Of a stretch of 64,000 bases of DNA, positions 1 through 10,836 are shown one piece after another (the first letter of the stretch is position 1; the number at the start of each line of letters is the position of its first letter). The notes beneath the pieces were generated by a model. That model saw nothing but the letters and a program-made list of their open reading frames with translations, did no database searches and was not told where the DNA came from. The position numbers and the translations under genes were made by a program. The stretch lies in contig NC_079149.1 of the NCBI RefSeq assembly GCF_945859685.1, forward strand, positions 19,999,118-20,063,117. The letters run 5' to 3'. Source of the stretch: Eupeodes corollae (lineage: Eukaryota > Arthropoda > Insecta > Diptera > Syrphidae).

Positions 1-2115
1 CAGACCGCATTTATCTTAAAAGAGGAATGCCTCTGGTGGAATGAAGCCGCTCAAGCGTGCACTCTCAAAATACTCGTCGTTGGGATAGAATGCCCCGAAA
101 ATTAAATTGTTGGTCGAAGACATAGCTCGTGCAATGTGACCTTGAACGCGTTTTATCACGAAATTGTCAATTCTGTTGATTCGAGACCCATTGTATAGGA
201 CCTCGTTGTAATAGTAATGCACGATACAGCGTCGTAAAGACTGCCGCTCGAACACCCGAAACTTCTCCATCTGGGAAACGATCATTGGCCGTATGAGGGC
301 CATGTAGCAAATAAATTTAACTCCGTTTCGTCAGAGCGAAGTCTCTTCTGGCCTTGTTCAGAGCAGCGTTTATATGCCTGTCGAAATATAAATATTGATC
401 TTACCAGATACCGAGGTACTTCACTACACTTTTGCTCGCCAATGGCTGCCCGTGAAGATCGACGATAACCATCATGCGCCAATTCTTGCACATATCCCTC
501 GTGGCCCCAGCCAACGGAGTCCGGAACAGAATTGTCTCCTACTTCTGAACATTTATTTTCAGTTTCCAGTTGTCGCAATATCGCTGAATCTTGTCGAAAT
601 AAATTGTGTAAATGCTGAAGAGAATCGGAGAATTCACCGCTCCCTGTTGAAGACCATTTTTAATTTAGAATGCTGTGGTAGAAGTTACATTGCCACTTTT
701 GACAACAAACTTTCTACCGTTAAGCATATCATACAGTATATACAACAATGGCTTGCTTATGCCAAGTCTGCTCAGTTTTAGGTAAAGACCATTTAACCAT
801 ACGGTGTCAAAGGCCTTTTCCAAATCAACCAGAACAGCACCTGTGCATTGTTGTTTTGATTTATTCCATTGGATATAAGAAACGAGTTTAGACGCAGCAT
901 GAATTGTGTCCATGACCCGCCTTAAACCCGAACTGTTTATCCGGAATTATTTTGTTGTCCGCAGCCCACTTAGTCGGAGCCCTATTGATGATCTTTTCGA
1001 AAACTTTTCTGATGCTCGGAAGAAGACTTATTGACCGAAGATTTGACGGGTTGGAGTTGTCCCTTCCCTTTTTCGGGAGAGGATGAACCATAGCAGTCTT
1101 CCAATGCACTGGATAATATGCATTATTCAGTGCATTATTGAAGAGTGTGGTGTAAATGTCAATTGCCTCCATCGCTAAATGTCTTAGTACAACGTTGGAT
1201 ATACCATCGACACCTGCTGACTTTTTGTTTTTTTATTGAATTGAAGATGAGCTGAAGCTCAACCTTCGTCACTAAGAAGGGACTTGGTGCCGTTTGCTCG
1301 GCGACTTTGGCATTTGCCAAGGAATCGTCATTGAACCGCATGAAACCGCGGTTCTCAGATCGCTATTGTGTCATATTATTTCGAAGTTAAAAGTGATTAA
1401 GTAGGGCTTTGTTTTCCATGTCGTGGTTGGGGCGAATGCTAACATTCACCTTGTACACTGGAAAACAGCTCCCACGCCTCCACTTTTTCTTCGGATGTTC
1501 AATTATGTAAAAGTCATCGTCAAAGCTGGCTTCTTCTTGATCTTTTTGCGTTGTCCTGAGTATGTCTCTGTTCTCTTCGGTTCTTTGGAGTTTCCGAATC
1601 GGAAGGTCGTTCTTTTTCCTGAATATCTTGTTGATTTTAGGGAACATACTAGGGTCACTCGCATTAACTGACCAGATTTTGCGGTTCCAGTTAATTGATA
1701 ACCTGTATAACATTTTTTATTGACGACTTCAGTGTCCTAACCTCCAAGCCATGTGGGTCTGTAAGTCGTCTGTACAAGTTTTTGAGTCTTGTCAGTAAGC
1801 CACTCTTGTGCCTTCACAGTGCGTCAATAGTCGCTTTTCTGTCAGCGTCCATTTAGTCCCGTTTTTTGCACTTTGGTATTGTTCGTTCCATCGTTAGTTT
1901 TATTGTTTCGTCCATTTGTTGTAAATGTTGGTCAATTTCTGTATTTGTCAGGTTTCTGTTGTTTGGTGGGGTTATGTCACCCGAACGAAGTTCTCTCGCT
2001 ATGGCATTGGTGAAACGAGGTTGGAAAAGTTTACTGCTTGGATAAGTTAGCATAATGTAAGATTCAAAATTATTGTCTGTTGATGCAAGCCTAGGTTTGT
2101 CGATTCGTCAACCTT
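1..2115 (-). pseudogene. Non-LTR retrotransposon ORF2 remnant (Jockey-like reverse transcriptase), broken
   Basis: Reverse transcriptase part of a LINE ORF2, which would copy element RNA into DNA at a nicked target. Reading leftwards: a pre-RT linker (about 2115-1390, with DPSMFPKINKIFRKKND near 1630); the RT start (FLVTKVELQLIFNSIK, about 1285-1235); the segment SNLRSISLLPSIRKVFEKII (about 1060-1000); motif A VLVDLEKAFDTVW (about 835-795) with its aspartate; motif B GLQQGAVNSPILFSIYT (about 658-608); then WKLKIN (about 570) and a C-terminal region ending in MEKFRVFERQSLRRC (about 270-225). Frameshifts lie near 1170 and 910, and a TAG interrupts the frame near 555. The frame jumps from motif B straight to FDKIQRYCDNWKLKIN, so the segment that should carry the YADD catalytic box is missing. 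The window edge cuts off the 3' end. Jockey-like is inferred from the motif wording; the copy is dead. Confidence 0.88.
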
Positions 2116-4565
2116 AAAATAGAGCATTCAATAAACGACATGTCACCGTATTTTGAATACATACAAATCTTATTTGTAATGGCAGCAACCGATAGCCCAA
2201 CGCTTGAATAATGGTATAACAAATTATATTGTCAAATATTTGACCATTAAACTAAACTAACAAGCTTAATGATTTTAATACAGCGAATCAACGCATTTAT
2301 CTGAATCAAATATGAATTTGAAGACAATCGATGTAAAACTAACATTTTTGCGAATTCAATTTCTGAACAAATGATCTTTTATTTTGACCTAAGTTCTCGT
2401 TTAGTTTGTTCTAAAAATTCAACAATAAATAACTGCAAATTTATAAAATTAAGAAATTAGGCACTTGGATGTATACGTACTGTTTTAAATTTTAGTTGGG
2501 TATTGTTAGAGGTTAAACAACCCCTCCAGAAAAAACTTGTATTTCGGGTATAACTATTTAAATTACAGATATTTGAAACTCATTTGTATTATGATCGTTA
2601 AACTGATCTGATCCACTTATAAAAATTATACTAAAATATTTGGATTTTTCATTTCATATACCTAAACCATATAATTGCTTTATTAAATGAATATGAGCTC
2701 AACGTTAATTTCAATTTAATAAGTCTGGTGTTACAATGACGTTTAAATAATTTTTTTTATTTGCTTTCAAACAATGATCAATCAATCATGTTTATAATGT
2801 TGCGTGTAGGAGTTTTTTTTATAACTCATTCTAATTAAGAGAACAATGTTTTTTTTTTGTTAATTTTTGTTTAATGTTAAAGTTAATTAAAATTCATATG
2901 CGAGTGGTCAATTGTATGGTTTGAAGTTAATCATATTATAGTTACCGCATAATAATAACCACAATCATAATAATGTAAAGATTGTCTATCTTACTTAATT
3001 TCTACCGCAATTAATTCATCATTAGAACCACACGTTACTATACAATAAAAAATAACATTGTATTTTTTTTTTAAACAAATAATATCAACCATTGTCTTGT
3101 TTATATATTTCCTGTTGTATAGTTTTTTTAACTTTTGCTAAAATTACATTATTCTGTTAATTTTTTATTTTTACACAATTCGAATGTTTCTTTTTTATAA
3201 CACTTAATTTTAAATTTAATGATCACAAAAAAAAATTCTTAAATAAAAAAACAAAATATCAATTTCACAGTGTTTTAGGAAGTAAACTAACAGACGTTAT
3301 AACAAAAGCTTGTCGACAATCGTACCTATAGATGTTTAAATATATGTTTTTTTTAATTTAATATTTCATGGTTTTGCTTTTCATATAAATTTTCCATTGT
3401 TTTATATAAAGTACCTTTTCCTTATTACATAAAAAATATACATATTAAACAAATCAAAAATTTGCCCCAGATTCTTTTTAATATGATAAACGCCCTCTTA
3501 ATAATAAAACCAACCAACGAAAAAATATAAAAACAAACAATCAATAAATAAATTAGGTAAACAAAAACAAACCATGAGTCAGGAATGTTTTTTTTTTTAA
3601 ACAATTTCATAATAAATATTTATATGCGTAAGACTAGGAATGCCTAAACTTTAGTAGGTTTTTGTGGCATATAAACTACATATTCAATACGAATTAATAT
3701 GCTTTGAACTTAGGAAGCTCCCCAACTTATTAATAGCGTTTTAGATAATTCGATTAAGTTCTACAATTTAAATATGGTCAAACATATTTTTAAAAATATA
3801 TTAATATAATATCTTTCTTTATTAAGAACCTTTGGTAACTACACTACATAAATTATAATACAAAAAGTTTACAAATATTTTTTGTGTCAAATTCAATATT
3901 CAACTTATTTAAAAAAAATAATATGGTTTTTAAGTTTATTCCGAAAAAGTGTATTTTAACTCTTTTACATTTTTTAATATGTTCCAATAACTGCATTTTT
4001 TGAAATGTTTTAAGGACGTGTAAATGAATCAACATTAAACTTTGTCATTTTAAATTTAACGATTAATTTTAAACGTTACTGCTAACGAACTTAATGTTAA
4101 GAGCCTTAAACTGGTTACCGAGCATTGCCAAGGATCTTATCTTTGTTAAACATCCAATTTTCCGTTATGTCAGAGAGAAAAAAACTAATCGAATTCGAGA
4201 GAATCAACTTTGACGGTTGCTTCCTTTTTGCCCACAAGCTGTGATTTGAAAATCAACTTGCATTATGTTTTAACTCCATATAAAAAAATGTGGGGACAAA
4301 TCCATATGCAAGAAGATGTGCATACTTACCACCTTTGAAAAATGGCGGATGTGCTCAAAGAAAATAGATTGTGGATGAATAACTATTTGGTACTCTCATT
4401 GCGTTCGATGGAGAGTAACATCATTCGAATATAAAGTGAAATTAATTACTCTAGTAAGGGGAAAGAACAATGAAGATTTAGAAACAGTTCTAAATTACGT
4501 ATTTAGTGAAAAATATTAGCTAGTTATTTGAAGTCAGTTTTAATCATTAAGTAAGTAAAATAAAT
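2116..4565. other. AT-rich stretch without recognisable gene
   Basis: Very AT-rich DNA with many long T or A runs. Open frames on both strands are short and built of low-complexity Phe/Leu/Ile/Lys/Asn codons. I see no transposase or RT motif, terminal repeat or RNA gene here. Confidence 0.6.
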
Positions 4566-4567
4566 AA

Positions 4568-4645
4568 TGTGGCGCAACAGTGTAATTAGAACTAGGACTT
4601 AGAAACATACATACAACTCTGAAAGCACTTTTTATGACTGCTATT
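4568..4645 (-). repeat. SINE fragment (tRNA-derived family), degraded
   Basis: GTGGCGCAACAGT followed by a degraded 'aactaggacttag' and 'gaaagcactttttatgac' matches scattered parts of the better copies at 5.57 and 11.8 kb, in the same orientation, with the intervening body deleted. Weak by itself. Confidence 0.4.
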
Positions 4646-5554
4646 TTAATTAGTAGCTGCTACTTATTTTCGGTCAGACCGTTGAAAATTGCAACAAAAC
4701 TCATATGATTTGTTTCAATTTTCAGCGTTTATCGACGTAATTTTTCCGAAGCGAGAGTTACAAAATCTGAACCCAGGTCATGCGAATAAAACAACTCTGG
4801 AACATTGAACACATTTGTATGTACCCATCTCTATTTCCACTTCTGTTTTATTTTTGTGTACTCGTTGTCTTTTTTCTTTACATTACTCCACATTTCCAAA
4901 ATGCTGAAACTAAATAATTAGTGACTAAATAAAAATACCGTCAACTTGCTACTTCTGTTGCCAATTCTCATTGCATAAGATTTGTGAATAGGTGATAAGC
5001 TATTCTTACCTCTTTCAACCTAACTAGTGTGTTGCTTAAAGGGTTAAGTACATAAGCCAAATAATACTTTGGTACAAAAGTAAAAATATTTGTATTCTCG
5101 CTAGCTCAGTGGCTTTGTGAAAAAGAATATAAACATTTTTTCTCAAACCAAATTTAAGCTTAATGCATCATTTTTATAAGTTTTCCAGTCAGAAACATTG
5201 TTCTAACTATATCTTGTCTTATATCAAAGAGGAAAAGTCTGTCAGGGAAAATTTTAACTAGATTTTTTCTGAAAATGCATTGGGGCTTATTCATTGATGT
5301 TTGCTAAACTCTGTATGCTATTCAAAACAAAATTTAGGGCCAAACCTGAGTTATTAGCCAAATTTCATATTTGAATATATGGATATTTTATATAAATATT
5401 CCCGGTAAATTGTAGAACTTAATTAATTGGGCTTTTTATAGTTACACAAATAAATAATTTAACGCAGTATATTTTAGGTAGAACATTAGTAAAGTTAATG
5501 GTTAAGATATTACGGTTGAAATGAATATAGCATAAATATATCAAAAGCATTTAA

Positions 5555-5840
5555 AATAAAAAATTAATAAGGTAGCGCAACAGTCCATGAAGAACCAGGG
5601 CCTAGTGTCTTAAAACTCTCAACCATTCCTGTGTGCAAGTAATGTTGTCAGAGATGGAAGGGACCTACAGTTTATATGCCGAATCCGAACGGCTAATTTT
5701 AGAACGCACTTTTTCTTGGAATTGTCAATTCCCCGCAAGAGGCAGTGACCGTGAAAAAAGTAAGGTGGCATATGCATGGATTGAACCCAAGACCCCTTGC
5801 ATAATAGTCCAACGCACGAACCATCACAATACGGGTACTA
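5555..5840 (-). repeat. tRNA-derived SINE, nearly full length
   Basis: About 285 bp. On the minus strand it starts with a tRNA-like head: an A-box-like segment (complement of 5815-5827), an anticodon-like loop next to TTGGACT, and a B-box-like GGTTCAATCC (complement of about 5776-5787). The head most resembles tRNA-Asp by comparison with better copies, which have CTGTCAT in the anticodon loop. A tRNA-unrelated body of about 200 bp follows, ending at the conserved GTTGCGCxACCT and an A/T-rich tail (about 5555-5571). Such heads supply an internal RNA polymerase III promoter, and the element would move with a partner LINE's enzyme. Open frames across it on the plus strand are accidental. Confidence 0.82.
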
Positions 5841-6355
5841 CAAAAGTATTTACTCGCTCGTATATTCAAATAAAGTCTAGTCTAAAACACCTTAAGTTTG
5901 TTATACTCTTTCTGAACACATCCTTTCTTGTTTTGGTTGTTAATGCCATCTATCTGTAACTTAGAGATAAACAAATTCACCACGATCTACCGTTACTTAT
6001 TGACAAACAAAAATGTTTTGCTAGAATTAATTTGAATTATATTTAGTATTTTTCTAGATATAAAAACGACTAGATGGTTATGGTAGTAAAATTAAAGAAA
6101 AAAATGTATGAGAATTACAAATATTATAATGAGACTTTAAAAAAAACATATCCTTCTTGGATATTCATAAACAAAAATGAGAAATGTCGCAATCCCAGAA
6201 CTGATGTTTTTTGTGTACTCTTCTCCGAGGTGAAAACACGTATACACCGATACGAATTCAACACGCTATAAAAAGTGAGAGTAAAAGGTTTCAAAGGGAC
6301 GGAGACGAAGAAATTTGACTCTCTTGATTAGTTTTTTCACTATGGTTATGGTAAT
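5841..6355. other. AT-rich spacer without recognisable gene
   Basis: Between the SINE and the palindromic MITE. A short plus-strand open frame near 6074-6271 has no recognisable domain and is lysine/asparagine-rich, as expected from base composition. Confidence 0.5.
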
Positions 6356-6630
6356 GACCCAACTATAATCGACTTAACCGAAAGTAAGCTAAAGCCAAAA
6401 CGGAACGAAAAGTTATTAGAAGTTATCGTCAAAACAAAAAGTAACCATAATGGATTCAAGTAACTTAAGCAAATTTGACATTTGCTTAAGGTCGAGCCAT
6501 TTAAATGGCTCTTGCGTAATTGCGCGAAAGTTAGCGAAATTTAACGAAACTGAGCAGAACGTCTATTGTGGTCAATTGGTTCGTTCCCTAAAGCTAGCTT
6601 AAGCTCGGTTAGGTCTATTATATTTGGGCC
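6356..6630. mobile_element. Foldback MITE with about 50-bp terminal inverted repeats and two central perfect palindromes
   Basis: The left end (GACCCAACTATAAT, then TAACCGA, AAGCTA and GGAACGAA) is matched in inverted order at the right end, where the complement of 6575-6630 reads GGCCCAAATATAAT, TAACCGA, AAGCTA, GGGAACGAA. In the centre are CTTAAGCAAAT / ATTTGCTTAAG (6464-6474 and 6480-6490, 5-base loop) and the 18-bp palindrome GAGCCATTTAAATGGCTC (6494-6511). No coding capacity. Target duplication not resolved; superfamily unknown. Confidence 0.7.
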
Positions 6631-6645
6631 TTAAGAAATAAAACG

Positions 6646-6785
6646 GTGAAGAAACTTTTCTTCCAAAATAATCAGTCGTTGTGTTCACTACGTCAATATT
6701 TTCTAATTTTAGTCATACAAAATTATTAATCTTAGCTTTGTAGGGCAATTCCTTCACTAATACAGCCACTTTATATAAGTAAGGT
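6646..6785. repeat. Left copy of a local duplication (uninterrupted)
   Basis: 'cttttcttccaaaataatcagt' near 6656 and 'gcaattccttcactaatacagccactt' near 6745 recur at 7490-7531 and 8847-8875, where the hAT element separates them. This copy preserves the empty hAT target CCTTCACT at 6751-6758. Confidence 0.75.
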
Positions 6786-6940
6786 CATCATTACTAAGTT
6801 GGTAAAAATTGATTTTTGACTTAAGTATCTTTTAAAAAATTAAAGACATTGGCTTCAAATTAATTTCATCTCATTAAAATTATTGTTTTTAATATTCAGT
6901 AAAATTTTAAGGAAAAACCAACAGTCAATTTTTTAACAAA
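6786..6940 (-). repeat. Inverted monomer fragment of repeat family R
   Basis: The complement reads TTTGAAGCCAATgTcTTtAA ... AAAATCAATTTTTACCAACTT, matching the 175-bp monomers inside R1 (9.5-10.8 kb). A parallel fragment lies at 9371-9500. No coding capacity. Confidence 0.7.
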
Positions 6941-6943
6941 AAA

Positions 6944-7432
6944 CCGAACGGCTAATTTGAGAAAGCACTTTTTAATGACAAGAATTACTTTTGGAGAGTT
7001 TGTCAATTCCTCGCAAGAGGCAGTACCCGTGAAAAGACTTTAGATGGCATAGGCAGGGATCGAACCCAGACCTCTGGCATGACAGTCCAACTTACTTTTT
7101 TTTTTTTTTTTTTTAAATTCATTTTTATTAATTCATTCTTAAACCTATCTTAAAGCTAGACAAAAATTCATAAAACTAGCCTAATTATCCATAACTTACA
7201 ACTAACTTAATGGTCCCATACGGACACTCTAAGCTAAACTATAACACTAATTACTAATGCCTTTCGGCCTTAAGATCTATTTTACTTCAATTTAAATTTT
7301 ATTTGTTTTGTTTTTATTAGAAAATTTTGAAAAAACTAATATCAATAACCTTTTTTTATTTATTTTTACTTACAAACTACTTAAAATAAGGTCCTTAAAG
7401 TCCAACTTACTAACCATCATGCCACGGGTACT
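6944..7432 (-). repeat. SINE copy, truncated and split by a retroposon
   Basis: 6944-7095 and 7399-7432 together form the tRNA head and half the body of the SINE family seen at 5.55 kb. On the minus strand the head reads GTACCCGTGGCATGATGGTT, then TTGGACTGTCATGCC, then GGTTCGATCCCTGCC, the clearest tRNA-like head in the window, with A- and B-box-like segments and a GTC anticodon triplet. The tail half beyond the CCGAACGGCTAA block is missing. A poly(A) retroposon occupies 7096-7398. Confidence 0.85.
7096..7398 (-). mobile_element. Poly(A) retroposon (probable 5'-truncated LINE 3' end) inserted in a SINE
   Basis: 303 bp flanked by a perfect 12-bp target duplication, AGTCCAACTTAC at 7084-7095 and 7399-7410. 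The plus strand begins with about 20 T, so the insert lies on the minus strand with a poly(A) tail; an AATAAA signal sits just before the tail. It has no coding capacity. Both features fit target-primed reverse transcription. Whether it is a LINE 3' untranslated region or an independent poly(A) SINE cannot be settled here. Confidence 0.88.
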
Positions 7433-7538
7433 ACAATTGTGTACAATTGCAATTGTAGATTATGTTTAGGAATACAACTATCAAACTTTTCTTCCAAAAT
7501 AATCAGTAGTTGTTTTTTCCAATTGCAATTCCTTAACT

Positions 7539-8846
7539 CAGGGCCGGATTTAGATATCCAGAGGCGTCGATGCAATAAAGGAGCGGAGGCCCCTTACCCC
7601 AAATTATTTTTAAATAAAAATAAACCCTTTTTTTGTGAAACCAAGTAGATTCCTTTAGTATTGAATAAACACATATAAATATAAATGGAAAAAAGAATTA
7701 TATGAAATTAAATTTAAGGGTTAAAAAATGGAGCCTTTCGAGCTTTTTTTGCCGAAAAATCGCTAATGAATTCGTTGAATTCCAGTTCTCGGAGTAAATC
7801 GCTTTCAATATCAGGAAAGAAAGCTTCGAGCTTTATAATTTCATTTTTGAAAATGAGAGCTCTATAGATTGCAATTTGTTACCATCAAAACCAAATACAT
7901 TCTCAATGCAATTTGAGGTTTGAGAATGAAGCACTGATATTTTGATTTTCAAGAATTTGGAAGTAAAATAGTTTCGGTGATTGATCTGTTCCATAGTCCT
8001 TTTCCTTTTTGTATGAGTCAATTAAAGACACAAATTTAACCAACTCATTACCAAGACTAGGCTTTAAATCATCCGGATACACTTTCACCAATGCCTCTGT
8101 TGCAGAGTGCACATTTTCAGCATCCATCTTCTCGATGTGATTCAGGAATCCAAATCTCAATTAGTAAGAGAAACGGATAGCTGGTCAATCACTGGGATGA
8201 AGGTGGATACTTTGTTTTTTCCTTGGGTGACAGATTTGCGACTTGTGCTCTCTCGTAATGGACCAGATACAACCCCACATTTCTCGTGCGGGTGAGGCAG
8301 CTGAGCTTTTTTAAGACTTAAAACTGGCTGCTTTTCTTCTCCAATAATTTCTCAATCACAATTCGGTTTCGGCTTTGAAAAAAGTGTACAAATTCCGCAC
8401 GAAATGAATGAATTGAACAGCCAATACACAAGAGTTAGCACCTGTCTTTCCCACTAAATTGTCAAGACACGGAATCGAATACCTAACCTTCGGGCAAGTA
8501 CCCCCCACTCAGACATTAAGCGATTGGGGTACTCCCCCAAGATGGGTAGTGAATTGGAAGTGCTTCTTGTAAGGGCCATTTGAGATTTTAATATTTCGCT
8601 GATTGCCTGATTGGAGTGAACAAATATAGATCAATGATTTCTGTTATTCAAGATTAATATAATTATAATTATGTAGGCTATAGGTTAAGGTAAAATAGCA
8701 AACAAAAATACAAATCAAAGGAAAAGATGTTTACTAGTTGGAATTTGAAACAACAATTTTCCGAAGTCTCTATTGTGGGGGCCCCCGTATGTATAGGCCC
8801 CGTGGCTTCCACCCGGTTGCCCTCACCTCAATCCGGCCTTATGAAG
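7539..8846 (-). mobile_element. hAT element fossil with 8-bp target duplication
   Basis: The left end CAGGGCCGGATTTAG and right-end complement AAGGCCGGATTGAG are imperfect inverted repeats of hAT type, with GGGGGCCCCC just inside the right end. Flanks are CCTTAACT (7531-7538) and GCTTCACT (8847-8854). The duplicated empty site at 6751-6758 is CCTTCACT, so each flank has one later substitution. The interior has a degraded hAT transposase end at 7714-8290 and unassigned sequence at 8290-8800. Confidence 0.85.
7714..8290 (-). pseudogene. hAT transposase, C-terminal remnant (ZMYM1-like type)
   Basis: hAT transposases cut and paste their own element; the C-terminal domain dimerises. Reading leftwards: STFIPVIDQLSVSL (about 8205-8165), then RFGFLNHIEKMD (8157-8120), HSATEALVKVYPDDLKPSLG (about 8105-8050), ELVKFVSLIDS, a shortened SFSNLKL segment where ERSFSKLKLIK would be expected (about 7920), then after a frameshift DLLRELEFNEFISDFSAKKA (about 7792-7735) and a stop at 7714-7716. 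This order matches the end of ZMYM1-type hAT proteins. The N-terminal zinc finger and most of the catalytic domain are absent or unrecognisable. At least two frame breaks make it dead. The family call is from remembered motif similarity. Confidence 0.8.
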
Positions 8847-9506
8847 GCTTCACTAATACAGCCACTTTAGAATTTTAGATAAGTAAGGTTCAATCATACC
8901 GACGCCTAAGAAAAGAACCACTCCAAACTTTGACTCGAGGATGCACATAGGCTTTTCAAAAATCATTCTTGGATTTGCTGAGCCTAAAATGCCTCCGAAG
9001 TGAAATTATGGATAATTTTGATAAATAAAATCCACTCCAACTGGTGATTTACTGGTTTAAAAGCCTTTAGAAACTACATAAGTGTTTATTCAAAATAAGG
9101 GACAATACCGTTTTTGTAATTTATGCTTCCAAAAATCGCGAGGAGTCTAAAAACTTGTATTATCATCACCACCATCATTACACCAGAAATATTCTTAGTT
9201 TTTCTTGAGTGATGAACAAGGATTTTCCCATTACGAATTTAATTTTCCATCAGTTTCACTATTGCAGGTCAAGAAGATGCTTGACGACGAAGCGCTTTTG
9301 TTTGAAAACTTCAGTGCGTGTTTGAAGCGTGTAATGTTCCCTTTTTAACTTTCCATGAAAAAAAATAAGAAAACATTACTAAGTTGGTAAAAAACGATTT
9401 TCGACTTGAGTATTTTTTTAAAAAATTAAAGACATTGGCTCAAATTAATTTTATTTCATAAAAAACATTGTTTTTAAACATACAGTACAATTTTGAGAAA
9501 AAAAAA
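8847..9506. repeat. Right copy of the local duplication, with extra 0.48 kb
   Basis: 'cttcactaatacagccacttta' and 'ataagtaaggt' match 6751-6790. About 480 bp (8897-9370) absent from the left copy follow, then an R-monomer fragment in inverted orientation (9371-9500) as in the left copy. The extra piece holds no recognisable gene. Confidence 0.65.
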
Positions 9507-10808
9507 GAGGCTGGGATGCGACCCACACTGATAACTTCCCATCCCGTCTGTCGATTTGTCTTGCTTAAAAGTTTGTCTATATGTACTAGTATCGATTTTA
9601 CCAAATTTGCGTACTATTTTTTATAGATTTTATTTTTTATGAAAAAACGGACTGTTGGATTTTTATATAAAAATCATTGAATATTGAAAACAATATTTTC
9701 TGTAAAATAAAATAAGTTTGAAGCCAATATTTTGAATTTTTGAAAAGCTATTTGAGTCGAAAGTAAATGTTTACCAAGTTTTAGCATTGTTTTTTTTAGA
9801 GTTTTATTTTTTGTAAAAAAAACCGTCAATTCGATTTTCTTCAAAATTCAATCGAATGTTGAAAACAATATTTTCTATAAGATACAATTAGTTTGAAGCC
9901 AATATTTTATAGATTTGAAAAGATATTTGAGTCGAAAATCAATTTTTACCAACTTTTGTTAAATTTTTTTTAGGTATTTAATTTTTTGTGCAAAAACTAT
10001 CCATTAGATTTTTTTTCAAAATTTTACTAAATGTTAACAACAATATTTTTTGAAAGATAAAAGTAGTTAAAAGCCAATATCTACAATTTTTGAAAAGATA
10101 TTTGAGTCGAAAATCAATTTTTACCAACTTTTATACATTTTTTTTAAGGTTTTTATTTTTTATAAAGAAAACTGTCAATTCGATTTTTCTCAAAATTTTA
10201 TCAGAATTTTAAAACATTATTTTCCGTTGCTCAAAATTGTTTTGGAGATGAAATCATATGTAAGTCGTTAAATTTTGCAGGTGACAAATTTTTTTTTCAG
10301 TTTTTTTGATTTAGAAAAAAACAGTTAGACAGATTTTATTCAAAAAATATATTTCTTTGAGATCACGTTACAGTCTATTATATAAAATTTAATTCAAGTC
10401 TCTAGCGTTTTTGGTTCGTAAGATATTAAGGGTTAACCAAAATTTTCACCTTTTTTTTAAACTGCTATGGTAAGAAAACCACCCACGCAATTTTCTTGAG
10501 AGCCCTTTCTGCATCTTTCTGCCTTATTATCTGTATAACAAAATTTATTTGAAGTCGATATCGCTTCTGGTTCTTGAGTTATGGACGACGAAAAAAACGT
10601 CGCGAACGTACGGACGTACGGACGTACAGACGTCCGGACATACGGACGTACGGACGTACGGACGTACGAACGTACGTACACACGCACGTACAGACATCTT
10701 TCTAAAAATCTTTTATTTCGACTCTAGGGACCTTGAAACGTCGTGAAATGTCAAAATTTTCAATTTGACAAATCGGACCCATTACAATAACTTCCTATGG
10801 CAAGTTAA
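9507..10808 (+). repeat. Repeat family R, copy R1, complete
   Basis: Starts GAGGCTGGGATGCGACC after a run of A and ends with the palindromic AACTTCCTATGGCAAGTT. Inside are three degenerate monomers with an exact 175-bp spacing of the landmark GAGTCGAAA (9754, 9929, 10104), then a less repetitive 3' domain containing 'ctgctatggtaa', 'cacccacgcaattttcttgag', 'ttctggttcttgag' and a GTACGGAC-type minisatellite. It has no long open frame, so it is non-autonomous. Superfamily unknown: no terminal inverted repeats; the short hairpin at the right end recalls Helitron ends, but a CTRR terminus is not evident. Confidence 0.85.
10604..10694 (+). repeat. GTACGGAC minisatellite
   Basis: About eleven imperfect copies of the 8-base unit GTACGGAC within R1. 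The unit is close to self-complementary (ACGTACGT cores), so both strands give spurious Arg/Thr/Val-rich open frames. Other R copies have much shorter tracts at the same place (R2 near 11779, R4 near 39123, R5 near 41196), and R6 lacks it. Confidence 0.9.
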
Positions 10809-10836
10809 CAAACAGTCATTTTTCTTAACAAAAAAT

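Noticed and set aside
5633..5959. 108-codon plus-strand open frame
   Set aside because: It lies across the SINE in antisense and into its flank, so it is an accidental frame.
7399..7432. Functional tRNA-Asp gene
   Set aside because: The tRNA-like head is joined to a long SINE body, recurs in several copies, lacks a terminator and does not form a full acceptor stem.
10457..10746. Protein-coding frames rich in VRTYVR/RTDVQT on both strands
   Set aside because: Produced by the GTACGGAC minisatellite, which is open in several frames.
9507..10808. Family R called as a Helitron
   Set aside because: The right-end hairpin is suggestive, but no CTRR terminus or TC start is evident and the R4 junction cannot exclude a TTAA duplication; left as unclassified.
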